Of a DNA stretch of 64,000 nucleotides, positions 9,991-20,676 are shown piece after piece. The stretch covers positions 27,154,727-27,218,726 of the forward strand of contig CM038048.1 in assembly GCA_021397845.1 (NCBI GenBank). Reading direction: 5' to 3'. This stretch comes from Areca catechu (lineage: Eukaryota; Streptophyta; Magnoliopsida; Arecales; Arecaceae). Below the pieces are notes generated by a model. The model saw only the letters and a program-made list of their open reading frames with translations. It was not told the DNA's origin and made no database searches. The position numbers were made by a program, and so were the translations under genes. How positions within the stretch are numbered: the first letter of the stretch is position 1; every line of letters starts with the position of its first letter.

Positions 9991-12173
9991 ATGAGCGAGA
10001 CTTCCTCTCCGGTTGGTTCGTGGTCCTCGGATTTAGGACCGATTGATAATCAAGTCCTTGTCGAGGCTCCGGGGGTTCCCTCAGAGCACGAGTATTCCGA
10101 TCAAGAGAGGTTTCCTCCCAGGCAGGGTTTGCGATACCGTCCCGTATTGCTCGGTGCGGGGCGTACCGTACCGTACCAGCCAAGAGCCGGTACAGTTCAT
10201 ATATAAAAATGGTCCGACACCCTGGACCGTTAAAAAGAATTTAAAAAAATAAATTCCGTACGATACGATACTATAGCATACCGTACCGTACTGCCCGGTT
10301 CAACCCGGTTCGGGCTCGGTTTGGCTCGATTCGAATCTGGTTCAGGTCTGATTTAATAATCTTTGATTGAAAGGGAGGAAGAGAATTTTTTATCATTTTT
10401 TAGCCTCGGTACATGTACCGGTACGGTACAGACCGTACCGTACCGTCAGCTGATTGGCACGGGTCCCGGTACCGGTTCAACGATCCTCGCTCCCAAGGAC
10501 TTCCAATTCGAACTTAGCGAGGTGGACTTAGAGTGCATTCGGCACCGATACCAAGTCCCGCCAGAGTTCGAGTTGGAAGTTCCACGTCCGTCCGACCAGG
10601 CATGCAACCCTCCAGGTTGAATAGCCTTGTATGAGTGTTTCCGGGCCGGACTAAGACTCCCACTTTTCAATTTTTTCATTCATCTCCTTCATGCCTTAGG
10701 CATATCTCAATGCACAACCGTGCCGAACTCATGGCAGTACATCTATGGTTTTATGATGGTATGCCTCATGGCCGGAATTCAACCAACTGTGCCCGTTTTT
10801 AGGGCATTTTTCTCCTTCTAAAAGCACCCTCCTCTCTCAAGGTGGCAGTATGTCTACTTTCGAAAGAGGCAAGGCAGTCCCCCTTTAATTCGAGGTGCTA
10901 CTTCAATACACCTCATTTTTGTTAAGCATCCATCCGATTGGGGGCACAAGCCATAAGGCATCCCTTCACACAAGCTAACTCATTCCCCACTTCTGGAAGA
11001 GGAAATAAACAATACAGGACTCCATTTCAAGGTCCTTGAGCTAAGGATGCTTTTGTGCGACGACACCGTTTTTAAGGTGGGAATCAACTAGGCATGGCCA
11101 AGAGCTAGGAGAGTCCTGGTTGTTCATTCCTCTTCCTTCATCATTGACTTCATCTTCATTTGACCACTTCATCCTCTTGCAGATATGGATCCGTCGGATG
11201 CCTGGGTGTTAAAGAAGGCAGCTACGAAGGCCTGCGTGGCCAAGACTTCTTTGGAGGAACCGAAGAAAATTTGCATTGTCATGCACCCGTGCCCCTAGCC
11301 AAAGGCCACCCCTGAGGTCGAGGGGATGGTTCTCACTATTCCTTTGGGGGCTCCTCCAGCTGTCGCTCCGGTGGTGCACCATCCACCAACACTCCAGACG
11401 AGGGCAACCTTGTTTGCCCCCCAGCCCCAACGCACTGAGGGGGAAGACGTTTCCAGCAACGATACCGAGGCCTATGCCTTCGACCACTGCTAGGTGGCTT
11501 AGCATGTTTTTAGAGGCATCATCCGCCTCGTCAACGCCACCAAGATTGTCAGTAAGGGGGCCACTTACCACCAAAAAAGGGCCATTTGGACCTTCCTAGT
11601 TCCTAGAATATGCCACTTTCCGTCGTCTTCAGACTTTAATTTAGCCCTTCGATTATTTGATTGTCATTTTCCTTATAGATGGCACATTACTTGAATGACT
11701 ATTTCGACTTGTGGGGTCATGCCGCAGCAATTGAAAAGTTGGTGAAGCAGGAGCAACTCCAGAAGGCCGAAAAGGCCAAATCCTCTACTGAGTCAGCGAA
11801 ATTGGCCACCTCAAGTGGGAGATCAAGGAATTGGAAGAGAAACTCTCCTTAGAGAGTAGAAAGAGAAAGGAGTCATATGATGCGTTAACCGAAGTGCATC
11901 ATTTGTTGGCCAGCTCTAAGCCCTACAAAGGTGGTGGTCCAGGCAGGCGTGGAAGCCTACAAGCACTCCAAGGACTACAAAGATCAAAGAATTGCATTCT
12001 CCACCTTAGCATACCTCGAAGGGAAGGACGAGGTTCAAAAGAAAATAGTTGCTCATTTCCTGGACTTGGACTTTGCCTTCTTGGATGAGGATTCGGAGGC
12101 CGAGGAAGGACCAGCTCTCGAAGCCAAAGGAGCAGCCGACCTTCCCAAGCTGACTCCTGCACCGTCCGCCTGA
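9991..12173 (+). pseudogene. Antisense Transposase_28-type (putative gypsy-type transposon) gene, interrupted
   Basis: ATG 9991 opens MSETSSPVGSWSSDLGPIDN. The frame is cut after codon 44 by a 367-bp MITE (10123-10489) and resumes as FQFELSEVDLECIRHRYQVP. The domain core then follows in several frames: LYECFRAGLRLPLFNFF near 10630, then QYIYGFMMVCLMAGIQPTVP. The same layout occurs in the minus-strand gene at 61207-61958. From 11680 a coiled-coil tail (AAIEKLVKQEQLQKAEKA, then ELEEKLSLESRKRKESYDAL) leads to an acidic end FAFLDEDSEAEEGPALEA and stop at 12171-12173. Many stops show it is dead. The family is known as a passenger of Ty3/gypsy elements; its function is unknown. Confidence 0.75.
10123..10489 (+). 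mobile_element. GTAC-rich hAT MITE, family 1
   Basis: A 367-bp element starting CAGGGTTTGCGATACCGTCC and ending CCGGTTCAACGATCCTCG. The flanking octamers are CTCCCAGG (10115-10122) and CTCCCAAG (10490-10497), 7 of 8 identical. It splits the reading frame of the antisense transposon gene, which reads through when the element is left out. The core has TACCGTACCGTACC runs and paired GGTTCGGGCTCGG type blocks. Confidence 0.85.
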
Positions 12174-12540
12174 AGCCTCTACTTTTTAGCTTTTGCTTCT
12201 TATCCTTGTACATACCTTCGGTCCACCTTTGCACCGATCCATGTTTGTAATGACCATTGGCCTACCTTTCCCAACGGCCTTTGGGCCTTTTTGGATATAT
12301 CAATGAAATCATTTTTTCACATAATGTACTGCTTTTATTTTCATTATCGCGTCTAGTCGTGGTCCGGAACTATGTTCATGAAGCCTTGAACAGCATCGCA
12401 TATGGTGCAACCTTCATATGTAAACGTCAGGGTGGCCTAGAGCCTTCACAATCGGCTCGATTTGCATAGCCAAGGGACTAGGATTCATGGCGAATGGTCC
12501 AAAGGTTCCCGTCGACCCAACTTGATGTAGATGAGGGTTC
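12174..12540 (+). other. 3' flank of the antisense gene
   Basis: After the stop at 12173 the sequence looks like a 3' untranslated region, with TTTGTAATGACC and TATCAATGAAATCATTTTTT near 12290-12318. No further domain is visible before the tandem repeat. Confidence 0.4.
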
Positions 12541-12559
12541 ATCGATTGACCCCCGTCAT

Positions 12560-12895
12560 TTCATGTCGGATGAGGGTCCCAATGGTTAGCCCTTGCCGTT
12601 GAGCCGAGGGTCATAGTGGTTAGCCCCCAATGTCTTGGCCAAGTGAGGATCCTAATGGTTAGCCCTCGCCATTAAGTTGAGAGTCATAGTGGTTAGCCCC
12701 CGATATCTCGGTCAAGCGAGGGTCTTAGTGGTTAGCCCTTGCCATTAAGCCAAAGGTCCTAGTGGTTAGCTCCCGACATCTCGATCGGGCAAGGGTCCTA
12801 ATGGTTAGCCCTCGCCATTGAGCCAAGGGTCCTAATGATTAGCCCTCGACATCTCAGTAAAGCGAGGGTCCTAGTGGTTAGCCCTCACAGTTAAG
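12560..12895. repeat. Tandem repeat, about five units of 68 bp
   Basis: The phrase GGTTAGCCCTCGCCATTAAG alternates with GGTTAGCCCCCGACATCTCG at a spacing of about 34 bp, giving a two-part unit of about 68 bp repeated about five times with substitutions. It sits between the antisense gene and the end of pol. Tandem repeats in this 3' region are a known trait of Tat-lineage elements. Confidence 0.85.
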
Positions 12896-13029
12896 GCTCA
12901 AGCCGATCAAAGGCCGTTTGGAACCATGGCCAATCAAAGGCTTCTTCAAGAGTCCTGCAACTTAAACAAAGATATGCAACATCTAATGGCAATTCTCATT
13001 AAATAGGAAAAATTACATTATTAATGATA

Positions 13030-14150
13030 CACCTAGAGGTTATCAAAGTTCCATGGACAAAGCAGGGTGTTCCATCCAGTTGGGTCAAGTGGTATGATCC
13101 TGGTCGAATGACCACTTCCACCCGGTATGGTCTTTCCCAATTCGGCAAGAGCTTTCCTAGGCTGATTGCTTAAGACACCCTTGTTGCAATACCAAATCTC
13201 TAGCTTCGAAGAATTTGCCACGAACCCGTGCATTATGATATCAGGCGACTCTTTATCGATAGGTCACCATCCTCACGGCTACTCGCTCTCAGACTTCTAG
13301 CAGATCCAGATTCACTCTAAGCTGCTCCAAATTGCTGCCTTCATCAAAATTTTCCACCCTGGGTAATAGAAGTCCAACTTCAAACGGAATCACTACCTCC
13401 ATCCCTAAGGCGAGGTTGAAAGGAGTCTCGCCCGTGGAAAACCTCTGCATCATCCTATTAGCACGAAGGACATGGGGCAACTCCGGCCCATAACCCTTTT
13501 GCTCAACCAAGGCAGGTCTTCAGTCCCTGCAAAAGAGTTCTGTTAGCAACCTTAGCCCCCCCCCCCCCCATTGACTTGGGGTGGTCGACACAAAAGTAAA
13601 ACAATGAACGATGCCCAAGTTCCTACAAAATTTGACCAACTTGGAGCCGCCGAATTGCTAGCCTTTAACAATGATGATGGTTCTTGGAAGGCCAAAGCGA
13701 CAGACAATGGACTTCCAAATGAAGTCTTTTACCCTAGCTTCCATTATCTTGGTAAGAGGCTCAGGTTCTATCTACTTAGTAAAATAGTTAATGGCCACCA
13801 GCAAAAACTTCTGCTGCCCCGAAGCCTATAGAAAGGGTCCAAGTATATCCATGCCCTATTGGGTAAAGGGCCATGGCATACTTATTGGGGTGAGAGGTGC
13901 AGCCAGCTATCACTGCACATTCGAGTAGCATTGACACTGGTCGCACTTTCTGACCATGTCCATGGCATCTTATTGCGTAGTAGACTAGTAGTATCCTTGG
14001 CATAGATCTTATAAGACAGAGACCAGCCTCCTAAATGGTTACCACAAATTCCTTCGTAAACCTCCTGTAGATCATACTCTGCCTTCGAAGGCTACAGGCA
14101 TTTTAATAATGGCAAAGAAAAAGATCTCTTATAGAGTTTGCCTTTATGGA
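13030..14150 (-). pseudogene. Tat element integrase (decayed)
   Basis: Minus-strand remains of Ty3/gypsy integrase. The C-terminal part reads RFSTGETPFNLALGMEVVIP at 13379-13438. The catalytic core is visible on the minus strand around 13850-13640 as GMDILGPF, then LLVAINYFTK. The second catalytic aspartate position reads IIIVKG instead of ITDNG. Several stops interrupt it, and a homopolymer of about 14 C (13557-13570) falls where the region around the catalytic glutamate is expected. It is non-functional. Confidence 0.8.
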
Positions 14151-14895
14151 GGACAAATCGAGAGGCCTGATGTCATACCTTGTGGGCTTCTCTCCTATTG
14201 ACGGGAAAGGTCCCATTGCAGAGATATTGGACCAATGGATCCATCCAACAAGGTTCGATGTCCACCTGCAACATAGGCGCAGGCTTGCTAATACTGTGTT
14301 CTTCCACTATAAAAAATACATGTGCATGCAAATCATGCAGGGTGGATGCTGCAAGCTTAGACAAAGCATCGACCTGAGCATTCTCCTCTCTGGGCACCCG
14401 TTGGATATCAAAGCTTCGGAAAGTTGGGACCAGTCCTTCACTTTTTGGAGGTACTTCATCATGCTCTCCTCCCTCACTTCGTATTCATTTAGAACATGGC
14501 AAACAAGCTGCAAGTCGCTATAGGCCTTCAAGTGTTGTACCCCCAGCTCCTTGGATATCTTGAGGCTAGCAATTAGGATTTCATATTCTGCCTCATTATT
14601 AGTGGAAGGGAACCCGAAGCGAAAGGCATACTGATGTCCTCCCCTTTGGGGCTGGTGAGGATGAGTCCGGTCCCCGAACCAATGGCATTGGAAGACCCAT
14701 CTACATACACCATCCACTGGTTCTCCAGATCTTCATCCATTGACTTGCCCCCTTCGGGCTCTCCTTCAGGGATGGTGCATTCTATCACAAAATCAGCTAG
14801 CACCTGGACCTTTATGGAGGGCCTCGGACGAAGCACCAAATCGAACTCGAAGAGCTCTAGGGCCCATTTGGCCATTTGGCTTGATGTGTTCAGTC
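14150..14895 (-). pseudogene. Tat element RNase H plus second (archaeal-type) RNase H
   Basis: Minus-strand frames give the end of the first RNase H (MAKWALELFEFDLVLRPRPS, then LADFVIECT). A second RNase H follows with MVYVDGSSNAIGSGTGLIL, NNEAEYEILIASLKISKELG and REENAQVDALSKLA. A second RNase H domain (aRNH) after the normal one is diagnostic of the Tat lineage. A frameshift lies near 14600. The neighbouring MITE at 14896 separates this part from the reverse transcriptase. Confidence 0.85.
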
Positions 14896-15226
14896 CAAGG
14901 ATTGCTAAACCGGTACCAGAATCCATATACCATACTGATACATGTATCAATCTTGGTGAATTAAGAAAAAATTATCTTCTTCCCCTCTTAAGGATTGTTG
15001 AACCGAACCTGAACCAGACTCGAACTAGGCCGAACCGGACGGAACTGGACCATACCAATCCGAACCGACCCATACCATACCGAACCAACTCGTACTGGTC
15101 TAGTTCATGTCATTTTTTGTTGTTCGGGTCCAAAACCATTTTTTAAGACTAAACCATACCGGTTCTTGGTCGATACGGTATGGTATGCCCCAAAACAGGC
15201 GATTCAGGATGATTCCCAAAACCCTG
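14896..15226 (-). mobile_element. GTAC-rich hAT MITE, family 1 (reverse copy)
   Basis: A 331-bp insertion starting CAAGGATTGCTAAACCGGTA and ending near CCCAAAACCCTG. It interrupts the pol gene between MDQPLQTTLRQ and SQMAKWALELFEF. The flanking octamers GTTCAGTC and GTCCGACT match poorly, and most differences are transitions. The insertion is therefore probably old, or the borders are off by a base or two. Confidence 0.75.
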
Positions 15227-16690
15227 GTCCGACTGGCGCAAAGTTGTCTGAAGGGGTTGATCCATGAGGACAACCATGGTGTGAGCCTGAAAATATGGAT
15301 GGAACTTCTAATAGAGATCACAAGAGCGAAGATCAGCTTTTCTAGCCAGGTGTACCTGGTTTTAGTATTTGGTAGGACTCGGTTAACATAATACACTGGC
15401 TTTTGAATCCGATCCTCTTGGACGAGAACTGAACCGATGGCTGAGGGAAAAACCACCAGGTACAGGCACAGTTCCTTGTCTGCCTCAAGCTTGCTAATTA
15501 GCGAGGGAGTGCTTAGATAGGCTTTAAGATCCTTGAATGCCTTCTAGCACTCGGTTTACTGGAAGTCCTTTGCCTTCTTCAATATTTTGAAAAAGGATAG
15601 GCACTACTCGACCGACTTGGAGATGATCGATTAGGACAATAACCTATCCCGTAAGCCTTTGGACCTCTTTCACTATCTTAGGAGCGTCCATTTGCTTAAC
15701 GGCTTGTATCTTCTCCAGGTTTGCTTCAATCCTTCGAAGCCACACTATGAACCCGAGAAATTTTCCAGATGTCACCCCAAAGGTGCATTTTGCTGGATTC
15801 AATTTTATTTAATACTTGTGCAAAGTGGCAAAGGTCTCCTCCAAGTCATCTACGTGGCTCCCTGAAGCATGGCCCTTGACCAGCATGTCATCTACATAGA
15901 CCTTCATATTATAGCCAATTTAGTCCTTGAATACCTTGTTCACCAACCGCTGGTAGGTTGCTCTTGCATTTTTCAAACCAAACAACATGACCCTATAGTA
16001 AAACAAACCATGGTCAATAATAAATGAAGTCTTCTCCTCATCCTTGGGTGCCATACAAATCTGGTTGTATCCAAAGAACGCATCCATGAAGGAGGAGCTC
16101 ATAGCCCGTCGTTACATCCACTAACTGGTCAATTCGGGGAAGTAGATATTGTCCTTCAAGTAGGTTTTGTTTAGGTTAGTGAAGTCAATGCATATCCTCC
16201 ACTTCCCACTAGCTTTCTTCACCAGAACATTGGCCAGCCAATCAGGACAGTTGACTTCTCTAATAAATCCATCATCAGCCAACTTCTATACTTCTTCAAC
16301 AACTTTCTATCGCTCTGGGACGAAGCTCCTTTTCTTTTGTTTTACTAGCCGATGAGTAGGGTCCACTTGCAAATAATGTATTACAACTTCTAGTTCAATG
16401 TCGGGCATAACTGGAAGGGACCAAGCAAAAACATCAGCATTTTTCTATAGGAAGTTGATAAGTTATTTTGTGATATTGTCTAGCTTGGAGCCAATTTGGA
16501 CTGTGCTGGGAGTTCCCATCATGCAGAGGGATATTATAAGGTCCTCTTTCCTTAGTAGCTCATCTCTGGTGTGCAATCCTTCGATCGAGAAGGTGCTCAA
16601 GGGCTTGACCTGGCAGGACACCAAGTAGCATTGCCTTGCCAGGGTCAAATTCTCACAACCCTCCCTAATCCCATGCAAGGTTGAGAACCT
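15227..16690 (-). pseudogene. Tat element reverse transcriptase and start of RNase H (decayed)
   Basis: Minus-strand reverse transcriptase of Ty3/gypsy type. The active site reads KVYVDDMLVKGHA near 15910-15870, with YVDD intact. The block FMDAFFGYNQICMAPKDEEK lies at about 16025-16085 and LFGLKNARATYQRLVNKVF next to it. The RNase H start reads QEDRIQKPVYYVNRVLPNTK near 15350-15410. Stops occur throughout. The linker to the protease lies at 16463-16690. Confidence 0.88.
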
Positions 16691-17431
16691 CATAAGTAAT
16701 AAGTGAACGCTATTGCATGAAGGGTGTTCAACCCTGACTGGCCGAAGATGACATGGTATGCCAAGGGGGTCTTCATGACTGTAAAGGTTAAGTGCACCTG
16801 GGATCGCCAGGGTGCACTTCTCACTATCACTAATAGCATGATGGCTCCCTCAATAAGAATCGGTTCCCCCGAGAACCCACTTATCAGTGCATTCACCCTT
16901 TCCAGCCGCCCAAGGAGAATGTTCAATTTCAAGAGAGCATCATAAAATAAGACATCTATTGAGTTTCCATTATCAATGAACATGCGGTGTAAATTATAGT
17001 TGGTAATGTTTAATATTACAACCACGACATCGTTATGAGGATATTGTACTTCTTCGACGTTAGCCTAAGTGAAGGTGATAACTTCTTCAAGGCTCTCTCA
17101 TTTGGTTCAGTTTCTACCTTTCCAACAATGGTGTTAACATCCCCTGACTCAAGGTGATTGGCTAGCTCCTCCAACTTGGGCGGTTCTGGTAGACAAGGCA
17201 AGGCCTCCAGGGCATCAGGCCTCTCCCTCCAATTTCAAATGAAACTGTCTAACCATCCACGATGAATAAACCCCTCGATCTTGTCTTGGAGTTGAATGCA
17301 TTCTTTCATGTCGTAGTTGTGATCACAGTGGTAGGGCGGTACTTGTTCGGAATCCGTCTATCCAGCTTTGTCTGAAGTCTCCTTGGTTCAGGCAGTTACC
17401 CCTTACCTGCATCAAAACCTGAGCACGTAGG
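16690..17431 (-). pseudogene. Retroviral-type aspartic protease, copy 1 of a direct duplication
   Basis: The minus-strand frame reads NLHRMFIDNGNSIDVLFYDA, the aspartic protease active-site region DNGxS. It then runs through the flap-like SGFSGEPILIEGAIML to VHLTFTVMKTPLAYHVIFGQ. The segment 16556-17431 is repeated at 17665-18546 with point differences. A 206-bp MITE follows immediately. Confidence 0.85.
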
Positions 17432-17637
17432 CAAGGTTTTAAATCCCGTGGGACGGGGCTATTCCAGTTTTTCCATGGAACGGGATGCATTGGCATCCCA
17501 ACCCATCCTGACACTCAAGACAGGGGATGTCCAAAGGTGTCCCGATTGGGACGCTGGCGAGATGTACTGTCCCAACACATGAGATGGTACCCCATCTCGG
17601 TATCCTACGGGACATCCCGCCGAGACCTGAATCCTTG
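17432..17637 (+). mobile_element. hAT MITE, family 2 (GGGACG type)
   Basis: A 206-bp element starting CAAGGTTTTAAATCCCGTGG and ending GAGACCTGAATCCTTG. A perfect 8-bp duplication CACGTAGG flanks it (17424-17431 and 17638-17645). The interior is rich in GGGAC and GTCCC blocks. A longer relative lies at 45740-46191. Confidence 0.9.
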
Positions 17638-17664
17638 CACGTAGGTCCTCCGCCGGTTCTCTTT

Positions 17665-18546
17665 CCTCATGCCGCTCATCTCTAGTGTCCAATCCTTTGA
17701 CCGAGAAGGTGCTCAAGGGCTTGACCTGGCAGGAACCAAATAGCATTGCCTCGCTAGGGTTTGATTCCCACAAACTTTCCTAATCCCATGCAAGGTTGGG
17801 AACCTCATAAGTAAAAGTGAACACTATTACACAGAGGATGTTCAACCCTGACCGGCCAAAGATGACATGGTATGCCAAGGGGGTCTTCATGACTATAAAG
17901 GTTAAGTGCACCAAGGATCGTCAGGGTGCACTTCTCGCTATCACTAGTAGCACGATGGTCCCCTCAACAAGAACCGGTTCCCCGAGAACCCACTTATCAA
18001 TGCATTCATCCTTTCCAACCACCCAAGGGAAATGTTCAATTTTAAGAGAGCATCATAGAATAAGACATCTACTGAGTTTCCATTATCAATGAGCACGTGG
18101 TGTATATTATAATTGGCAATGTTTAATATTATAACCATGGCATTGCTATGAGAATATTGTACTCCTTCGATGTCAGCCCAAGTGAAGGTGATAACTTCTT
18201 CGAGCCTCTGTCTCTCATTTGGCTCGATTTCTACCTTTCCAACAATGGTGTCAACATCCCCTGATTCAAGGCGATTGGCTAGCTCCTCAACTTGGGTGGT
18301 TCTGGTAAACAAGGCGAGGCCTCCAGGGCATCGCCCCTCTCCCTCTGGTTTCAAATGAACCTGTCTAACCATCCATGGAAAATAAACCCCTCGATCTTGT
18401 CTTGGAGTTGAATGCATTCTTCCATGTTGTAGCTGTGATCGCGGTGGTAGAGGCTGTACTTGTTCGGATTCCGCCTATCCGGCTTTGTCTGAAACCTCCT
18501 TGGTTCAAGTAGTTACCCCTTACCTGCATCAAAGCCTGAGCACATG
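17665..18546 (-). pseudogene. Protease and adjoining gag end, copy 2 of the duplication
   Basis: The minus-strand frame over 17944-18417 reads VEELANRLESGDVDTIVGKV and IHHVLIDNGNSVDVLFYDAL, the same protease with an intact DNG. The frame also covers the gag-protease linker (PRQDRGVYFPWMVRQ). It parallels 16556-17431 over its whole length and must stem from a direct duplication or from recombination between two related elements. Confidence 0.85.
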
Positions 18547-19202
18547 GGGCGTTCAAGGGAGTATACTAATCAAACCTCCTCAGAGGCTTTTGCTAGTTTG
18601 GAGGACTTTGGTGGCATTGGATCCGAGGGGGAGTTCTTCGACGCCACGGGGGGGGATCAACTTCTCTACCTCCCTCTTCCTCGGTCCTCTTCCCTCGGTC
18701 AGAACTTCGAGGCCGAGGGCCTCCCCTTGACTTCGGGGTTAGATGCCATGTGCTTCATATGCCTCCTCAGTGCACACGTATTTTTCTGCCCTAGCCAGCA
18801 TTTTTGAAAAGTCTTCCAGTGCTCTCTTCAAAGGAAAAGGGGCACTTTTGCAACCTACTCTTCAAAGCGGTCATTGCAACTGAGTGGTCCAAGATTATAA
18901 ACTTCTAGAGCTGCTACATTAAACCAGCTCATGTATGCTCTGAGGGATTCACATTCTCCCTACTTGATATAAATCAGGGAGTCTAAATCCCGACACAGCC
19001 TCCTACTGCTACCAAAGTGCACCCCAAAAGATCGACCTAACTGATCGAAGGAATGCACAAGGTTGGGCTTTAGCCTAGAGTATCAATATCTAGCTACCTT
19101 CCTAAGGGTGAAAGAAAAGCCCGACATAGTATTCCATCGGTGGCTCCATGGAAGAGCATTAAAGCCTAAAAACTCTCTAAAATGATCTACTGGATTAGTC
19201 GA
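18547..19202 (-). pseudogene. Gag of the minus-strand Tat element
   Basis: Read on the minus strand from 19202 downward, the Retrotrans_gag domain appears as STNPVDHFREFLGFNALPWS, then LKPNLVHSFDQLGRSFGVHF and CRDLDSLIYIK. Stops interrupt the last part. The upstream piece continues across the solo LTR at 20672-20695 (FLHYDG). A second, separate gag copy covers the same region at 26863-27300. Confidence 0.75.
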
Positions 19203-19207
19203 CCCAT

Positions 19208-20671
19208 TGGTGCGCGTCGCAACGCACCGATCTAAAACCTTAAATCCACTACCCTAAAAGGTAGAATAGTGGGAGTAAGGGTCGAACCCACAGGAACTTT
19301 TGTGTTACTTAAAGAAAATAAAACCAATATTAAAATAATGCAAATAACAAGAGATAAGGAAATAATTACCCGTGAAGACAACCAAGATATTATCTATCTT
19401 AAGAGTACGGCCCGTACCCGTAGATCACGACCCGTCCCTTAGGTATAGATCAGTCAAGAATTTCTTCGCTAGGACTTACCTCAAATGCTAAACCTTATCC
19501 CGAACATGACAATGACTTGTCCCAGCATTACTTCAAACAAGATAAAAAACATGAATCAATATGAAGTAAAATAAAACATTCATTGCATAAAAATCTGGAG
19601 TACATAAAAAAAATAAAGAATTGCGGGAACAAGGGTCCCTCTTTCCCTTTTTATGCTTTCTGACTCTCTGCAATGGGAAGCGATGCAGGGACCAGGGAAG
19701 TAGAGCTACGGGCGATAAAAAGTGGAGCCTCCAGAATTATTCCCGGAGCGTAGAATGACCCAAGGGCTTTATAGATGGAAAACATCGTGTCGGACCCGTG
19801 TGGGAACCACAGTGCTCTCCTTATCCCAATCTGCTCGGTGTTATCTGCTGGATCAACTCAATGACTTCCGATGCTTATCCTCGCATCCTCCTCCGCATCC
19901 TTCCTCCTCATCCGAACTCCTCCGTGTCCTTCCTCCTTTTCAAAAATCAAACTCAAAATCAAGTTATCCTGTCACACTTCCGATCTCCCTTTCCCATTTG
20001 GACATCCCAACAATATTTTTACGATAAAGAAGAGATGGCCGGTGATGGGAGAATGGGCCGGCAGCAGGGATGGTGGTGGCTCTTAGCGGTTTGGGCGACA
20101 GTGGGACGGTGGCAAAGAAGACTCCGACTGGCGGCTTCTCATCCGATGGCGACGAGCGGCTTCGACGGCGACGGGCAGCTCGCAGCGGTGCTGGAACGGC
20201 TTCGCGGCGGCAACGGGGGCGGTGAGCAAGAAGATGGATGGCAGCAGCGTTTCTGGCCATTTTCTGGCCGAACGGAGCTTCTCTGGCCGGCGATGAGGTC
20301 TCCGGCGAGTTCTCCAAGCAGAAGGGGTCTTCTCCAGCAAGTTTGGGTGCATTCGGAGCGCTGTGGTCCACGGTCCTGCTTCGTGGACCACGGGTAATGT
20401 AAATTTGTGGACCATTCAGCCGGTCCACAGTGATCCGGCTAAATGATTTTAAGTGGTGCTCCAAAAAATGTGCTGCTTTGAAAACCATGCTAAAATCTTC
20501 TAAAATTGATTTCAGGCCCATATGAACTCCGATTTGGGTCCGGTTTGCATGTTGGACTCCTAAAATCGAGCTCTTCGCATTTACGAAGCCAATTTCTGCA
20601 AAACACCACATACAAGTATCAATTTTAACTAAATAAAGTTGGGTGAATTGTCATTATTTTAATAATTATCA
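19208..20671. mobile_element. Solo LTR (1,464 bp) inserted in gag
   Basis: The unit runs from TGGTGCGCGTCGC to TTATTATCA. The 5-bp sequence CCCAT lies on both sides (19203-19207 and 20672-20676). Removing it rejoins the gag reading as YDG plus STNPVDH, which supports the borders independently. A GC-rich part (20040-20350) contains a 215-residue minus-strand frame without a known domain. No paired LTR or PBS is visible, so a solo LTR is the simplest reading. Confidence 0.75.
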
Positions 20672-20676
20672 CCCAT

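Noticed and set aside
12560..12895. CRISPR array
   Set aside because: The repeats are contiguous degenerate tandem units without unique spacers, and the DNA is a plant retrotransposon.
14634..15146. 170-residue plus-strand ORF
   Set aside because: It is the complement of RNase H coding sequence plus a MITE; the minus strand carries the real similarity.
14896..15226. Clean 8-bp target duplication for this MITE
   Set aside because: The flanking octamers GTTCAGTC and GTCCGACT do not match well enough to claim one, although the termini and the interrupted gene support insertion.
19964..20611. A real 215-residue minus-strand protein gene
   Set aside because: It lies wholly inside a solo LTR, has no recognised domain and its length follows from local GC richness.
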